Source of the DNA: Stratiolaelaps scimitus | Taxonomy: Eukaryota > Arthropoda > Arachnida > Mesostigmata > Laelapidae | Direction of reading: 5' to 3' | Length of the DNA stretch: 64,000 nt | Assembly: GCA_019614645.1 (NCBI GenBank) | Contig: JABWDB010000008.1 | Coordinates: forward strand, 7,688,001 to 7,752,000 | In this document: one piece after another, positions 1 through 12,494 of the stretch | How positions within the stretch are numbered: position 1 is the stretch's first letter | Layout: each line of letters starts with the position of its first letter | Notes under the pieces: model-generated | Seen by the model: only the letters and a program-made list of their open reading frames with translations | Database searches by the model: none | Told to the model about the DNA's origin: nothing | Translations under genes and position numbers: made by a program

Positions 1-993
1 AAACGCGCTAATTGTTTCGCGTAGGTTTTCTTTCATTAGGTCGCCAGGATTCTCCTATCCTATGACCGCCCCCTGTTTCTGATCGCCGACTAATTCATTG
101 TTCCTATTCGAAGCTGCTTTTCTTCGGGGTCAATTTTTCGTAACGTGAATAGTGCGACATGACTCAGCACCAGTCTCCCACGATCATTAACATCTACATA
201 CGTAATGCACAGCTCGTACCGCATCACCGGTTCCACGACTGGCTGGTTACATCGCCGTAGTGACAACGTGAGGTTAAACAGCGACTGTCACAACCTTCTC
301 CCAGCGGCTGGTTGCCCGTTCCAACGGTGCCGAGGACGGATGACATCAGCATGGCCGCCTTGTAGAAACGAACCTTTTCGCCGGATGTCACACTACACCG
401 AGCCTCTAATGCTACGTTAGCAGGCACCGACACCATTCTCACTCTGGGACAGTGGGGGCTTCCTCGGCCATTCGGCCGAGAACCTCGGAGACGCTCAGGG
501 GGCCGAACCTCAATAGCGCTCATACGTCCGTGTCACTTTGTCACGCTGACAAACGCTGCGTCACTTTGGTCACGGTTCGACGCGGGACACCACCTATGGC
601 CGTGCAGCCGACAACGGCGAAACAACGGATCAGTCGTCTACGAGCCGGGAGACTCGTAACTCGTCGCGTTAGTAGGCCAACTCGTCGTGTCCACGCAGAT
701 TCGCAGATCTATCTAGATCCAGGCCTGTTTGGCAGGCCCACCTCCGCGCAGGTCTATGGGGAACGGTCTGAAACGGTGACTGAATTGTTGGTATGTCCAC
801 GAATTCGTCGTGGTGATGGTATCGTACGGGAGGCAGGGAGGGAGGGGGAGAGAGAGAGAACGGGGCCAGAGAGATAGATTGGTAGATAAAGGAATAGAAT
901 GGAGCAACCTGCGCGCCACTATTAGTCGCGCGACCTCCAGCCGTATTAGGTCTACCGAAGGAGTTCCCACGTCGCCACGATAAAGGGCACAGC

Positions 994-1016
994 GAGAGAG
1001 AGAGAGAGAAAGAGAA
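994..1016. repeat. (AG)n microsatellite
   Basis: A nearly pure AG tract with one interruption, read directly from the sequence. Confidence 0.9.
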
Positions 1017-2415
1017 AAACATCCACGGGGCCTAGCGGCTGGCAGCGTGTCCTATATACGGGTATGCAGGTATGATGCTATCCGTGAAGGTCCTCCGTGT
1101 TTTCAATTAAATGTATCCATCATTTCAATATATACATATACACACACACGCCTGTCATTTGTTGCCCAACGAAGGCTCACAGCGCGGACATGGCGATCGA
1201 TCCCAACCTCTCTCCCACTTTTGAAACTACCCATCGAAGTATCTCTATATTGTAAGAGTGGCCGCGACAACAACGGCGACAATCGGCTAAAATCAAGGAA
1301 GCAGCCGACTATAGACGTCTCCTCTGTCTCTCTCTCCCCCCCTTCTCACTGTCTATCTATTGTAGTCCTGCTTTTATTCATTCGTTTCATGTGGCTCACC
1401 TCAGTCGACTCTGAAGTCGCTACTAGGCTTCAGTTCAGAACAAGTGATGAGACGAGCGGCCACCAAGAGCTAAAACGAACCAGTGGCACAGACAAGGAAG
1501 CCGTTGCCTGACATCGCTTGCATAGTTACCACTGCCCTACGGTCTCATCTATCTCTCCCTTCTAGTGTTGAACGACGACGACGACGTCGTCGAATTGGTT
1601 TCTATAACATTTTGTTGTACAAGAGTTGTTGGTGTTGTCGCTCGTAGCTGTTCTGGTTACCTCAGCCACGTGTGCTAGCCGCTTGGCCATCGGACGCGCA
1701 GCAATTTTCATGTGAGACCTCAGCTGAGTTAAGCTTCGAGCGGCCCTGTCCTGCAGGGTTTTATCGTTGGGTTAGATATAAATATAGCGATGTAGGATGA
1801 TTCTGCCTACGTGAATGCAATGTATCCGTATGTGATGTTGCCGGTTGTTCGGCGCACGGCCGAAACATATTTTGATTAGTTTGCCCGCCCGCTCTCACTG
1901 CCGGAACCCGAATTGTTGACGTTGAACACGTAACAGCCACCAACGTGTTGTTTCTGTTGTAGCTTCTGTGGGCGCATCCCGTTTGATGACATCGTCTAGC
2001 TACGGTAGCTGGCTGCCGTTGACGCGAATTCTTTAATACAACCAGCGAATCAGGTCCGGGTGGGTAGGGCGTCAAAGTCGTATTCACTTCTGTATCCGAT
2101 CTGAGGTTTCCCTTGGGTTCCCGGTTGTTGTTGTTGCTGCTGCTGTTTTCTTTGGTTTCCTTCGGCATGGGTCTCGACGATGCGTTTGTCGGCAAATGCA
2201 TACAGAACGAGCAGCAGACGAGTGCGAACGGGCAGCAGTAGCGAACAATGGTCGCTGACGAGGTTGTTGTTGGTGATGATGTTGTTGTCGTATGGGCAAG
2301 GCAACCGAGACGGCGACCCAACCTTGGGGGAGTATAAGGTACGGTGATATTTGAGCTGCGCTCGGTCGGTGTTGAAGCTGCAGTAGCAACATCAAAATGA
2401 AAGAAACAAGAGCCG

Positions 2416-2487
2416 ACAGCAGCAGCAGCAGCACAACAATAGCAACAACAACAACAATAATAATGATAATAATAATAACAGCAGCAG
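2416..2487. repeat. Compound (CAG)n(CAA)n(TAA)n triplet repeat
   Basis: Consecutive CAG, CAA/ACA and AAT/TAA triplet blocks. The minus-strand open frame across it is a repeat artefact of Cys/Tyr and Ala/Leu runs. Confidence 0.85.
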
Positions 2488-2851
2488 AATCTCATTCAGG
2501 ACGCTCGTCCCCTTTGTCGCATCTTTCAGTGTCGTAACGATGCCGAATACGAGCTGAGGGCCAGATGTGCTGTGTAATAGTTAAATGCGCGAGAACACAA
2601 GGAGCAGTCGTCTTAAACTCACGCGACAACGGGAGTATGCCATCACATTGCACACGTGCAAGCGTTGGTAATTGTTACGGCTGTCAAACGACAGCGGGGG
2701 ACAGAGGTTGGCGAACGGCAATTGCGAATATCAAAGCCTGGTGACAGTAAACAATAAGAATTAAAGTCATTATTATTGTTCTTATTATTATTATTATTGG
2801 TGTAAGAATGTGTAAAAGTTGAAAATTGGTTTGGGCTCGTATACTACGTAG

Positions 2852-2867
2852 AGAAGGGAACAAGCTG
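2852..2867. repeat. 5' target-site duplication of the LINE insertion
   Basis: The 16-mer AGAAGGGAACAAGCTG occurs here and again at 4431-4446 directly after the poly(A) tail. The copies are identical. This is the expected footprint of target-primed reverse transcription and fixes the element's left edge at about 2868. Confidence 0.92.
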
Positions 2868-4168
2868 CAGGGGGGGACGAGTACGAGGTCACTGCTGGGG
2901 TCCCACAGGGGTCGGTTCTGGGTCCGATCCTGTGGAATCTAGCCTACGACGGGGTACTGGAGCTGCCTGACCTCCCACCGGGAGTGGAAATGGTCGCCTA
3001 CGCGGATGACCTAGCGCTCATCGTAACGGCACGAGACGCAGAGGCAATTACGTATGCCGCCAATGAAGCCTTGGCGCAGGTGTCAGCATGGATGAAAAAC
3101 CACTCTCTCAGCCTGGCACCGCACAAGACGGAGGCGCTGTACCTAACAGGCCGCAGAAAGACCAAGAGCGTAGAAATTAATCTCGACGGACACCCAGTTG
3201 AGCTCGGGAAGAAGGTGAAATACCTCGGGGTGGTTCTCGATAAGGGCCTGACAGGCAAAGCTCACATCGAGTACGTGGCTAAGAAAGCGGCCAAAGTAGG
3301 GGCGAGTCTCGCCCGCCTGCTGCCACGAATCGGAGGCTGCTCGGAAGAGAAACGGCGGCTTCTGGCCAGCGTTGCGGAGTCCACAGCGCTCTACGGAGCA
3401 CCAGTGTGGGCCGATATGGGGCTGAGGACGCAAAAGGCGAGAGAGACGTTACGGGCGGCACAGCGACCGGTGGCCATTGGGATTTCCCGGGCCTATCGAA
3501 CGGTGTCCACAGAAGCCCTCTTGGCCCTGTCGAGGATGCTGCCATGGGACTTACTGGCCAGCGAGCGTGCCGAGCGATGGCGCGACCCCACCCTTGACCT
3601 GACGCATGCAAGGAACAAAACCATGGCATTATGGCAGGATGAATGGCAGGCAGTCAACTCTGGGAGACCAACCCGGGGCCGTTGGACCAAACAGCTGATA
3701 CCGGACCTGAAGAGATGGTACCAGTGCGATCACGGCGAGCTGTCCTACGGGACCTCTCAGGTGCTGACTGGCCACGGCCAGTTCCAGACGTTCATAACAA
3801 GGATCTACAAGGCCAAAGCCGAGGCCGAGGGTATCGAACTAGCTGCCACCTGCGTGCTATGCGACTCGGGGGAGGACGACGACGTGGAACACACTGTTCT
3901 GCGATGCCCGGCCCTCCGAGGAGTCAGAGATGCGGGAGGGGCCGCCGTTACCGGCCGGCAGACCATTGAGGAGATGGTGGACCAAATGATGACCTCGGCG
4001 GAGGGATGGCGGGAAACCTGCCGTTTCTTCGACGAGACGATGGCCGAGAAAACCAGGCTCGAAGAGGCCCGCAGGGCTCGTTTTGGAGATGCGCCGAGAT
4101 GGCTTCGACGACGACGAACGGCGGGGGTCGGGGATGACGACGACCAGGCCGACCAAGTAGATGGGTAG
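2868..4168 (+). pseudogene. Partial reverse transcriptase ORF2 of the LINE (5'-truncated)
   Basis: This encodes the C-terminal two thirds of a LINE reverse transcriptase plus the C-terminal domain. The frame is open from before the insertion edge (in-frame stop TAG at 2849-2851) to TAG at 4166-4168, about 430 residues from the edge. Visible motifs are GVPQGSVLGPILWNLAYDGV (RT block with the PQG turn) about 25 residues before MVAYADDLALI, which holds the catalytic YADD. Thumb-like sequence follows. The C-terminal domain has LTGHGQFQTFI and a C-x2-C-x9-H-x4-C cluster (CVLCDSG...EHTVLRC), characteristic of R1-clade elements. No RNase H domain is seen. There is no proper start codon (GTG at 2984 is only the first NTG), so the copy is dead for autonomous movement although no frameshift is visible. 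Confidence 0.88.
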
Positions 4169-4430
4169 AGAGAGCTCCTTGACCCGGGTTCCGAAGTAAT
4201 ATTCCCACAATACCGGGCCCGGGGAGAGAAACGTGGAGGTGAGGGAGGGTCTTTTCACGGGACCCTCCTGGGGTTTAGTCTCGGCGGACATAAGATCTGA
4301 GCCGCCGAAGGCGGCTTACCATCAGGCCACCTGGTAGGGGGGCGGGTTTTAGAAAAGAACCTGCCTCGAGTCCGACACAACGTCCGTAAAAGGATTCCCT
4401 CCTCCACGAAAAAAAAAAAAAAAAAAAAAA
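2868..4430 (+). mobile_element. 5'-truncated R1-clade non-LTR retrotransposon (LINE)
   Basis: A 1.56-kb insertion bounded by a perfect 16-bp target-site duplication and ending in a run of about 23 A residues (4409-4431, the last A shared with the duplication). It starts inside the reverse transcriptase just upstream of the GVPQGSVLGP motif, so the 5' UTR, any ORF1, the endonuclease and most of the fingers are missing. Such 5' truncation is typical of LINE integration. The remaining frame is intact to its stop codon at 4166-4168. A short 3' UTR follows, with a hairpin at 4300-4316 (7-bp stem AGCCGCC/GGCGGCT, GAA loop). The intact frame and identical duplications suggest a recent insertion. The R1-clade call rests on the C-terminal Cys/His motif and the LTGHGQF segment; it does not sit in rDNA. 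Confidence 0.9.
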
Positions 4431-4431
4431 A
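4409..4431 (+). other. LINE poly(A) tail
   Basis: About 23 consecutive A residues between the element's 3' UTR and the 3' copy of the target-site duplication. Confidence 0.95.
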
Positions 4432-4446
4432 GAAGGGAACAAGCTG
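4431..4446. repeat. 3' target-site duplication of the LINE insertion
   Basis: Identical to 2852-2867 and directly following the poly(A) tail. The pre-insertion site would read continuously from 2851 through one copy into 4447. Confidence 0.92.
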
Positions 4447-7383
4447 TATTTCCGTGTCGTCATTAGCGGGTGCCAGCAGTTGGAATCATGGTTTTTTTTT
4501 GAACAGTGGATTTGCAATAATGAGTTCTAGTATCTCTCCAGCTATTCTGCATACGTGTTAGCCGCTGTGAAGTCACTCTCGAGTGGTTGCTCGCTCGCGA
4601 CGGTGACCTCGTCTCTCACCAAATTCACCAACACTACCTCCTTGAAGCGGCTCACGAACAATTTAAGCAACAAGGCGAAGTGCAAGAATTTTCTTTAACC
4701 AACCGAAGCTGGAATAAACAACAACGAGGTCAAAATCTATCCACGCAGCGAAAGCAGTAATTAACCAGCGTTGTAACCTCGCGTAACCACCGATGTCGCC
4801 GATGAGCGGATCAATTTGCTTATCAGATTACGCAGCAGTCACTCCGCAGTGAACCACGCTCTTCACTGCAGTCCCCAAAAAGGATATCAAGCCAATTGGT
4901 AATTGATTACTTGTCAGGATCGACAAAGCTACTCGTGTCTCTCTCGAACTAACCGAATCAGTAGGTCAAGTTCAAAGATGCCGGCTACTGCCTCGAAGCT
5001 AACTCCGCTCGCCACATCAACGATATCGATAAACGAACCCGCCGCCCTTCAGGTCTTCTCACGTTGCTTGTAACACAATCTCAGCTCTATGTGGCAAACT
5101 CTGTACAGCAACAATACAACAAACCGCAATGGTTGTCCGCTATCATCGATTGTGTGATTCGAGATTCCGTTTCATCGACCTTCCACCCCGTTCGACGGTG
5201 ATGTTTCGTCACCTCGCTGAATGGCTGAGCACACGCCAGTGAGGTGTTGAAATCACCGTCGCGGCTGGCTGGGGGTCTCAGCTCTTGGGATCCACCGAGC
5301 GGTCTCCAGTGACTTCACCGGTGACGACCTGACAGCCTGTTTGCGATCTTTGTATGACTGCGACCTTTACCTCTCTCTCTCCCTCTCTCACTCTCCCGTT
5401 CTCTCTCTATATATCTCACTTCCCACCCGAAGTCGATCTCTTTAGCGTAAACCTAATCGCGGAACACGCTTGCCCGGCGACGACTGTACCAGACTGAAGT
5501 GCGAGCCGCCAAGAGATTTAGTGGACACGACCTTACGATCGCGAGCGACCGAGCGACCACCACAGAGCAAGTGACTTTACAGAGGCTAACACGGGTTGGG
5601 TGGAACACGAGAACTTCACACGGCGTCGCTACGGCGCGCCCTGCAGGACGGTCCTGTGAGCACTGTCCCTCAAGAAAGGCAATACCGGCCCAATTCAACG
5701 AGCACTTTCACAATCGGCAGGCAGGCAGGCAGCAGCGGCATCGGTAACACGGAACGGTTCGATTACGGCGGGTGGTGTTGGCGGCATCGACACTTTGAGG
5801 CGGCCCTCCCATCTTTTCTGGCTGCTGAGGCTTCTCGCTCTCCTTTTCTCACCTTGACTGCCGAAACGGGTCGGCGAACCAACTCGCCTCGATCCTATAA
5901 TGCCTGCAGGGAGTACACACACGGACACACATCTTTCTATACTGTACAGGTAGATAGATGCATGTCTGCCTACCTGGCAAGCCAGAGGAGACGGCATAGA
6001 ATAAGCATAGCTACCAGCTAGCCTAGCTAGATACATCAAAGCCACTGCTGCTGCTGTGCCTATACTGCGATCTAGTACCAAACCCGCGCTCTGCAACACA
6101 ATGGGCTCAGCGGCACCGGACGACACTGGCGGGCACCAGCTTTGATCCTGAGCTGATTCTGTGAGCTCTACCGAACGAAAAGGACCGCCTTCGTTTTCTT
6201 CGTTACGCGGGCGCGCGCGTCGACAATGCGCTCATCAACGGGGCCGAGTCAGTTTGAACAGTCTTTTGTTAGCGCCGGAGGCGTTGCGTTGGTGCCTTTT
6301 CACGTCGATCCGCCGCTCCTCGATCCTCGACGCCTGCTTCGATCAGCCGACGCTGAGCCGTCCGCTCAGCGAACCGCTTCACAGCAACACTCGCCTAGAG
6401 GCTCATCGTAAACAATAGTCGTGTACAATAGAGAACGTACCGCATATTGGCAGAGTTAGCGAAAGCTGGACAAAGAAACCGGCAAGTAGGTGCCGCATCG
6501 GCTGAGAAGCGCCAGGCACCTACCGCTGACTGGAGTCGACCAAGTTCTCCTGAAGGGCGATCCTCATGCTTGTTTCGTTCTTTCTTCAATCGATGAGGTG
6601 CGCTGCAATAGTACTCGGACTGGCTTTAATCCGACGGCCATCAATTCGATCCTATTCCCTGCCGGTCGCAAGCTCTCAAGGTGAGGTACTTCAGCACTCT
6701 TCACCACTAGACACTCATCGTATCCACCGTTAACAGGACACGCAACAGGAGAAGAGAGGCCTGCTTGCTAGCCATCGCACGTCTATGAGACCTATTGGGA
6801 TCTAGCGACAACCTGTTTACAGGTATCCTCGACGGCCACCACCGAGCGTGTGTCTATGTGTCGTTCTAGGCATTGTGCCTTGACGCAGCTATGCGGCCCG
6901 GTCGGCTCCACTGATACCGCGCTAGCAGCCGCAGCAGGGCTTTCATCCCTCAAGATATTCGTGTTCCCCAAAACGAGAGACATCGTCAAATGTGAAGACT
7001 CTCGAAATATCATCTTCATCATGTAGCATCAGTGTGGAGTTTGCCTCGATCAACGTATGCCATCAAGGAACACTCCCGAGAGTCGAGCTCTTCGTGCGTC
7101 AAGTGTGCTTGTCCACCAGCATCCGTCGTACGGTCTGGGGTCTATGCATTTCTATGCAGGAGTGATAGATACTTCAAGGAAAGGCGACGCTTGACATGTC
7201 CGATGGATCTAGTAGGCGTTCGCCACTATATCTAGCACCAGCTTCTGTGGCACTTCGACTACCACCTGTAATACCTGTATACTGCCTGAAATTCCAGCTG
7301 ACAACCATCGGCTGTCTCATAATTCGCAGCAACGGAGCGGAGTTCCGTTCACTGTGGATCTCACGATAAATGTATGTGTGTAC
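4447..7383. other. Unassigned non-coding DNA
   Basis: No open frame here has a recognisable domain or a convincing start. CT-rich tracts lie at 5370-5410 and a short GCAG tandem at about 5716-5732. Open frames up to 143 residues on both strands overlap each other and have low-information composition. Confidence 0.45.
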
Positions 7384-7402
7384 ATATATATATATATATA
7401 TT
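7384..7402. repeat. (AT)n microsatellite
   Basis: Pure TA/AT dinucleotide run. Confidence 0.9.
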
Positions 7403-7686
7403 CGTTCGTAAAGGCGTTCGGTGCGGTCCGGTCTTTCTTCTTTTCAGCGAGTGTCCGTTCTCAAGTACTTATACCCCTCCACATACGACGTCGTATCTGT
7501 ATCGGTATTTCAGTGGCCGGCTATCTCCCTGGAACATCTCCCTGCGCCCGATGTGTGCCGACTGCGTCGCCTCCCCGTCTTCGTATAATAACAATAATAA
7601 TATCTGTTGAACGTGTGGTGTGATGTGCGCCCGTATCGGCAGCCGCGATCGCGCCTACCTGTTGCCGCTTTATGACGCTCTATTGC

Positions 7687-7761
7687 TCAGCAGCAGCAGC
7701 AGCAGCAACGGCGGCCGCTGCAGCGGCACCAACAACAGCAGCAGCAGCAGCAGCAGCAGCC
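7687..7761. repeat. CAG/GCA triplet repeat, two blocks
   Basis: Two CAG-type blocks (about 7687-7707 and 7735-7761) separated by a GCC/GCA-rich spacer. The plus frame gives an alanine run and no recognisable protein. Confidence 0.85.
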
Positions 7762-9266
7762 ATCGTAGTGTTGATGTCTAAAAGCGCTACTTTCACGCAT
7801 AAAGATCGCATCTCGCACCTTCTTCTTCAGTCGGCTTCATCTTCTTTCCGTTGTGGTACCGTAACGGCACAATCGTTCGACGGATTCTCTGTTCTGCGGG
7901 ATTCGGTTCGCGGCGTCTGCAGCGGCGGGCACATCGACATGGATGGCGCTCCGAACAGAACACCAACGAGCTCCAACCAGCACAGAACGCACGCGCGACG
8001 GCTTCGGTATATCGATGTCTGATTGTCTATCTGTCTGTACGTAGCTCAGTTCGATGCTGCCTCGGCTGCTGTCGCCGCAGCCGACGTAGTCATCGTTGAC
8101 GTCGTCGTCGTCGTCCAACTTCTGTTGTTTCTCGACGCTAGCGCGTTTTCGGTACGTGCCACTTCGGTCGATAGACAGGTATAATATGTGCGTACGCGTT
8201 CCATCCGGTTGCGACCACCTTGCGCTTGTGCCTATCATAGCTGACTTCGATGGTCCCCCAGCCAAACTCGGCATGCTCGACTGTCCATCAGCCGCCGCTG
8301 GGGACATCGCATGCAGAGGAGCTGAAACGGTGGTGACAGTGGTCCTTGTGAGCAAAGCAAAGCCCCTACGCGCTCATATGCGCTCACTCGGCTCGTAACG
8401 CTTCGAACCGTTCGTCGTACGGACGCTACGACGCTAACGAGCGTTCGCGCTCTCAGATGGGAGCCCTGCTCCTCCGAGAGACACTGCAACGGAAGGCATC
8501 CTGCACTCGTTCGACATTGCGACATCGAGAACGGCGCAGGAAACCCGGCAGAAGTTGTCGCCACCATTCGCCTTTTGTCTCCCTAAGCGGACGACTTCGG
8601 CTGCCGCTCCGAAGCAGAAAGAGGGAGGCGGTCCGCCTGCGACCCACGGCAGCGCACCGACCCGTTATCGAATTTATTGCGCCATTAATGTTGCAGAATT
8701 GTGAATTTATTCGACAACAGATAGCGAGAACAGCTGATGCCAGCTCGCTTACGAGGGGCTATTACGATTGAGAAATACACACACAGTAACGACCGATTCG
8801 GCGAGTGCGCGATATAAGTGTGCTCTGTTATTATGCTATTTCGCTATATGAGCATTTCGCGCTCGACTTTCTGCTTTCCGCCTCATCGTATTACGTTCAA
8901 CCGTTCAGTGTGTTTACTACACCGCCACCGGCTGGCGCAATTTGATGGCGTTTTCAACTGAAATATCGCACGGCGGCATCGCCACCATTCGGGCAGGTAC
9001 ATATGAGTCGAACACACGTCAAGAAACCGTCTTTATTTAGTGTGGCTTTTCCTATAGTAGACACGTATATTTGGGAATTCTTGGAAGTCGCTCAACTCGA
9101 CCGGCAGCGGTGAGTTTCATTTATTTTAAGAAATCCGTAGGATAACTGACGTACGTATGATAGCCACTGAATGATGAGGAACTAAACTCAACAAAATGAG
9201 CAGAATCATACAAGCCACAAAACAACACTCCACAACGAATAGCAGCGAAGCTGCAGGAGATGGACC
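7762..9266. other. Unassigned DNA
   Basis: Open frames of 80-170 residues occur on both strands (for example 7837-8355 minus) without domain, start context or splice support. I see nothing else here. Confidence 0.4.
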
Positions 9267-9299
<33 letters not shown>

Positions 9300-9300
9300 C
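9267..9300. repeat. (AT)n microsatellite
   Basis: About 34 bp of TA dinucleotides with one phase break. Confidence 0.9.
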
Positions 9301-11502
9301 GCGGACATAGCACATTTGCACATACGCACACAACGTGAGGATATATGAGATGATCTCAGGCAGCTGGCCTGCCCGATCGACAGGCCAAGAATGTCATGGG
9401 GTGGGCAAAAATTCCTTCTTCCCTGTTCATCGTAAACGACGCCATCCGGACGCTGTGCGCTCCTCGACACAACGTGCGACATTACGAGCAGCAGCGCATG
9501 TGTATTCGCTTCGGTGTAGAATGCTAAGCGGGCTCTTATCACCGAGCCCATCTGAGCGCAGAACAGAACTGTTTAAGTCACTCGATACCTGACGTGCACA
9601 TGAACATATATACAACTGGTAGGCGGCGGCAGCAGCAGCAGCGGTGGCGGCACCGGCGCCGGCGGTCTCTGTTTTGCTGCAAACGGAAGCAATCCTACGT
9701 GATCTTTGAGTGCGCAACCTGTGTCAAAAACGATGAAGCAAACGATCAACAACTCCCTTTCGAGGGTGCAGCAGTAGCAAAAAAATAAAAAAACAAGTAT
9801 GATATAAGCGGGAGAAAAACCGGTAGTTTTTTCTACTGTCGCCGGCTGTAGCTTTCTGGCGCTTTTCCGTGAGCAGAAATCTCCTTTTTGTGCCGTTGTC
9901 GGCGAGTCGGCTACCGCAAGCCGAAAAACCACAGCGCTCTGCCTGACCACGACGACCATCACTATGAGCGCCGTTGGCGCACGAACACACACTCACACAC
10001 ACGGCAACAGGCCAGCTAACTGACTTCTCGTCCCGGCCGTGTACTCCATCTCGTTCTCTTTAGTCAGAGAAACGTAGCTGATTTTGTTTAGCAGCGCTTT
10101 AAAGCATTTTTGCTACGAGCCGTGTCTACAAACGCGGCGCGTATTTTGCCCGCTTTGCCACAGCTTAGCACCCGAACAACCACCAGCACCGCCGCCGGCG
10201 TCGCCATCGGTCGTCATCGGCGGTAGCAGTGACGACGGCCGCGTGCAGAAAATACCAGAATGAAAAGGGTCCACCCATCTCCGCGAGCTCGGGGCGCGGG
10301 AGACAACGACCAGGCCTTCAGCTTTCCTTCCGAATGAATCCACGGCCGTCATATTGTGTCGTCGGCGTACGCAAGGCGCATCAGCGTCCGCCGTACGAAC
10401 GGCACCATCGCCGTGTATAGCTGTGTGCGCAGGACGAACGCCGCAGTGCGGCCGCCGCGATCGCAGCGAATTTAAGCGTTTGACTTCGTTTTTCTGTTTT
10501 GGTCTCTGCCAATCCACTAACTGCTACTAATAACACTACTAACACTACTACTACTACTGTTATTTTCTTTATCATGGCCCTGTTCTACTACTTGGTGAAC
10601 ATTGAGCGTCCACTCTCAATCGAGAGCTACTACAACACGCCACACATACACACACGTTTACGTGGAACTGTAAACGCCGTTCGTTGCCTTGCGCGTCGGT
10701 CAAGTCGTACGTGTTAGCTAACACCGGCTGGACGAAACCTTGCAGAGACGGAAAATGAAAACGCTCCCTCCGTGTCCAGCACCCAAAGCAACAGCTGGCC
10801 TCGTCCCCAATGGGCTTTCGACGATGACGCTGTTGATCAATCGATCGGCCGGCTCAACAGAAATAGACGAGTGAGTGGCTGCCGGTTTTTCATTTTGTCT
10901 TGAGGTGTGTACGTTGCCATCCTCAATTTCTACGCGATGACGCTATGGGATTTTAGTGCGACGGTGAAGACGTGGCCAGAAATGATTATTATTACAACCA
11001 TCACCGTACGGACTCACTGACGAACACAGCCTCTTGTACCTCTCTCTCGTATACAGCGCTAGGCGTAGTGAATGTTTTTCACGTCTAGTGATCACGCCAA
11101 AATTAATATCCATCCAACAGGGACTTAGAGCAGCGCTCCGCTCAAAAGTACAGAAGGGTAATCTGCGGTCCGCTGATAGAAAATAAAAAATAGGTAACGA
11201 ACCAATCCTCCAAAATACCTACATAAGCGCCGCCTAGACCACTCGGCTTTGCTCGACTCAGAAGAAGCCGCGGTGAAGTTGTTGTGCGCTTGTAGCCCTT
11301 TGGCGCAGTTGTTTCGCTAGTCATTATTACCATTTGCCACTCGCTGCTTAATCGGCTGCTTATTCACTTTTCCTCAATTGCTGCTGCTGCTGCTGAACCT
11401 AGCAGAAGGTCTATGCGTTATAGTAGTAGTGGTCACACTTCACTAGACGAATCTCCGTCTTATGCAACGAGTGGTGAGTAATCTCGGTGGTCGGCCATCG
11501 AC
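9301..11502. other. Unassigned DNA
   Basis: No supported gene. Short GGC/CAG-rich patches lie at 9620-9665 and 10180-10225, and an ACT-rich patch at 10528-10560. Confidence 0.4.
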
Positions 11503-11736
11503 ATGTTGCTCCTCAACCTTCTTCTCTGGCTGTTGCCGTTGTTGTCGCTGCTCCTGCTGCCGTCGTGGGCGAGATTTTCGTGGCGTACCTATACAGCGAA
11601 CAACAACAACATTCGGGAACCAGGTGAACGCGGACGCTTAGCAATCAATGAGGGCGGGTACTTGAGCTTCTTGCGAGCGCGAGGCATCAAAAGTATGTCG
11701 ATTGAAGGAAGCGTTAAAGCAGCAGACGAGAAGTAG
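11503..11736 (+). CDS. Possible small secreted or membrane-anchored protein (77 aa)
   Basis: An ATG-initiated open frame whose first 22 or so residues are almost wholly hydrophobic (MLLLNLLLWLLPLLSLLLLP), like a signal peptide or membrane anchor. A basic, charged remainder follows, ending ...SMSIEGSVKAADEK. I recognise no family. The leucine run comes from a CTG/CTC/TTG-rich patch, so a simple-repeat origin is a real alternative. There are no neighbouring genes and no clear promoter or poly(A) signal. Confidence 0.22.
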   Translation: MLLLNLLLWLLPLLSLLLLPSWARFSWRTYTANNNNIREPGERGRLAINEGGYLSFLRARGIKSMSIEGSVKAADEK

Positions 11737-12415
11737 AGGAAGAAGCTGGGGGAGTGGTCATCAAAGTAGATCACCGGCCAACAGCAGACGCAGATAGCGC
11801 ATGAAACACACCTGAAAACCGCCAGCAATAGCAGTAGTGGTAGCATAGCCGCCAACAGCGCAGCACGATGGCGTTTTGGTGAACTACTATGATTCTACCG
11901 CCGCCGCCGCCTCCGCCGTCGACGCCGCCGCTCTCGGTTAACCTAACGTATAGCAACTTCCCACTTCACGTCTGCGAATCGTCGGTAGGCACGGCCAGCC
12001 ACGCAGAGAAGTGGACCGTTGGCTTTGATGCTGAATCGATTCTGCAGTTACTGAGGCAAGCGGGCGAGCAGCCGGCTAAGCAACAGCTATAACAGGTAGC
12101 TGCTACCTGGGAAGCGGTCATAGTGCGCGGCGTTTACTGCGTGCGCCTTGTTCGCCGCCGGATCGAACAGGTTCACGAGGTCCGAAGATGAGCTCAGCTA
12201 AGCGTCTCATGGGCAAGGCCTACTGTGGTTGCAGGTAGTAGACTACGGGCCTGAACGTCAAGAGGCGGACGAGCGAACGATGTGATGAGGCTAAATGGGG
12301 AAATAACGCGGACCACATCGGCACGCGCACCGCGGTACCGGCGTTCGTAGCGTTGCTCCTTTCTGTTTCATTAAATAGTCGCTCGATTTTCGACTCCCAG
12401 TGTGACCACAATAAC

Positions 12416-12494
12416 AAGAGCAGCAGCAACAACAACAGCAGCAGCAGCAGCAAGAACAACAACAGCAGGAGCAGCAAGAACAACAACAGCAATA
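12416..12494. repeat. CAG/CAA triplet repeat
   Basis: About 80 bp of interrupted CAG, CAA and ACA triplets. The overlapping minus-strand frame (12220-12777) is a leucine/cysteine run caused by the repeat. Confidence 0.85.

Larger units (their letters stand above)
1..2851. other. Unassigned non-coding DNA, simple-repeat rich
   Basis: I see no supported gene here. The open frames are short and coincide with low-complexity sequence. The stretch holds GA-rich tracts (about 838-860 and 994-1016), a CT-rich tract near 1320-1345 and a compound CAG/CAA/TAA tract at 2416-2487. A TTA/TTG tract lies at 2769-2798. A 244-residue minus-strand open frame over 1761-2495 is mostly cysteine/tyrosine and serine/asparagine runs created by the triplet repeats. 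Confidence 0.5.

Noticed and set aside
1761..2495. 244-residue minus-strand open frame
   Set aside because: Composed largely of Cys/Tyr, Ser/Asn and Gln runs from triplet repeats, with other minus frames also open. No domain or start support.
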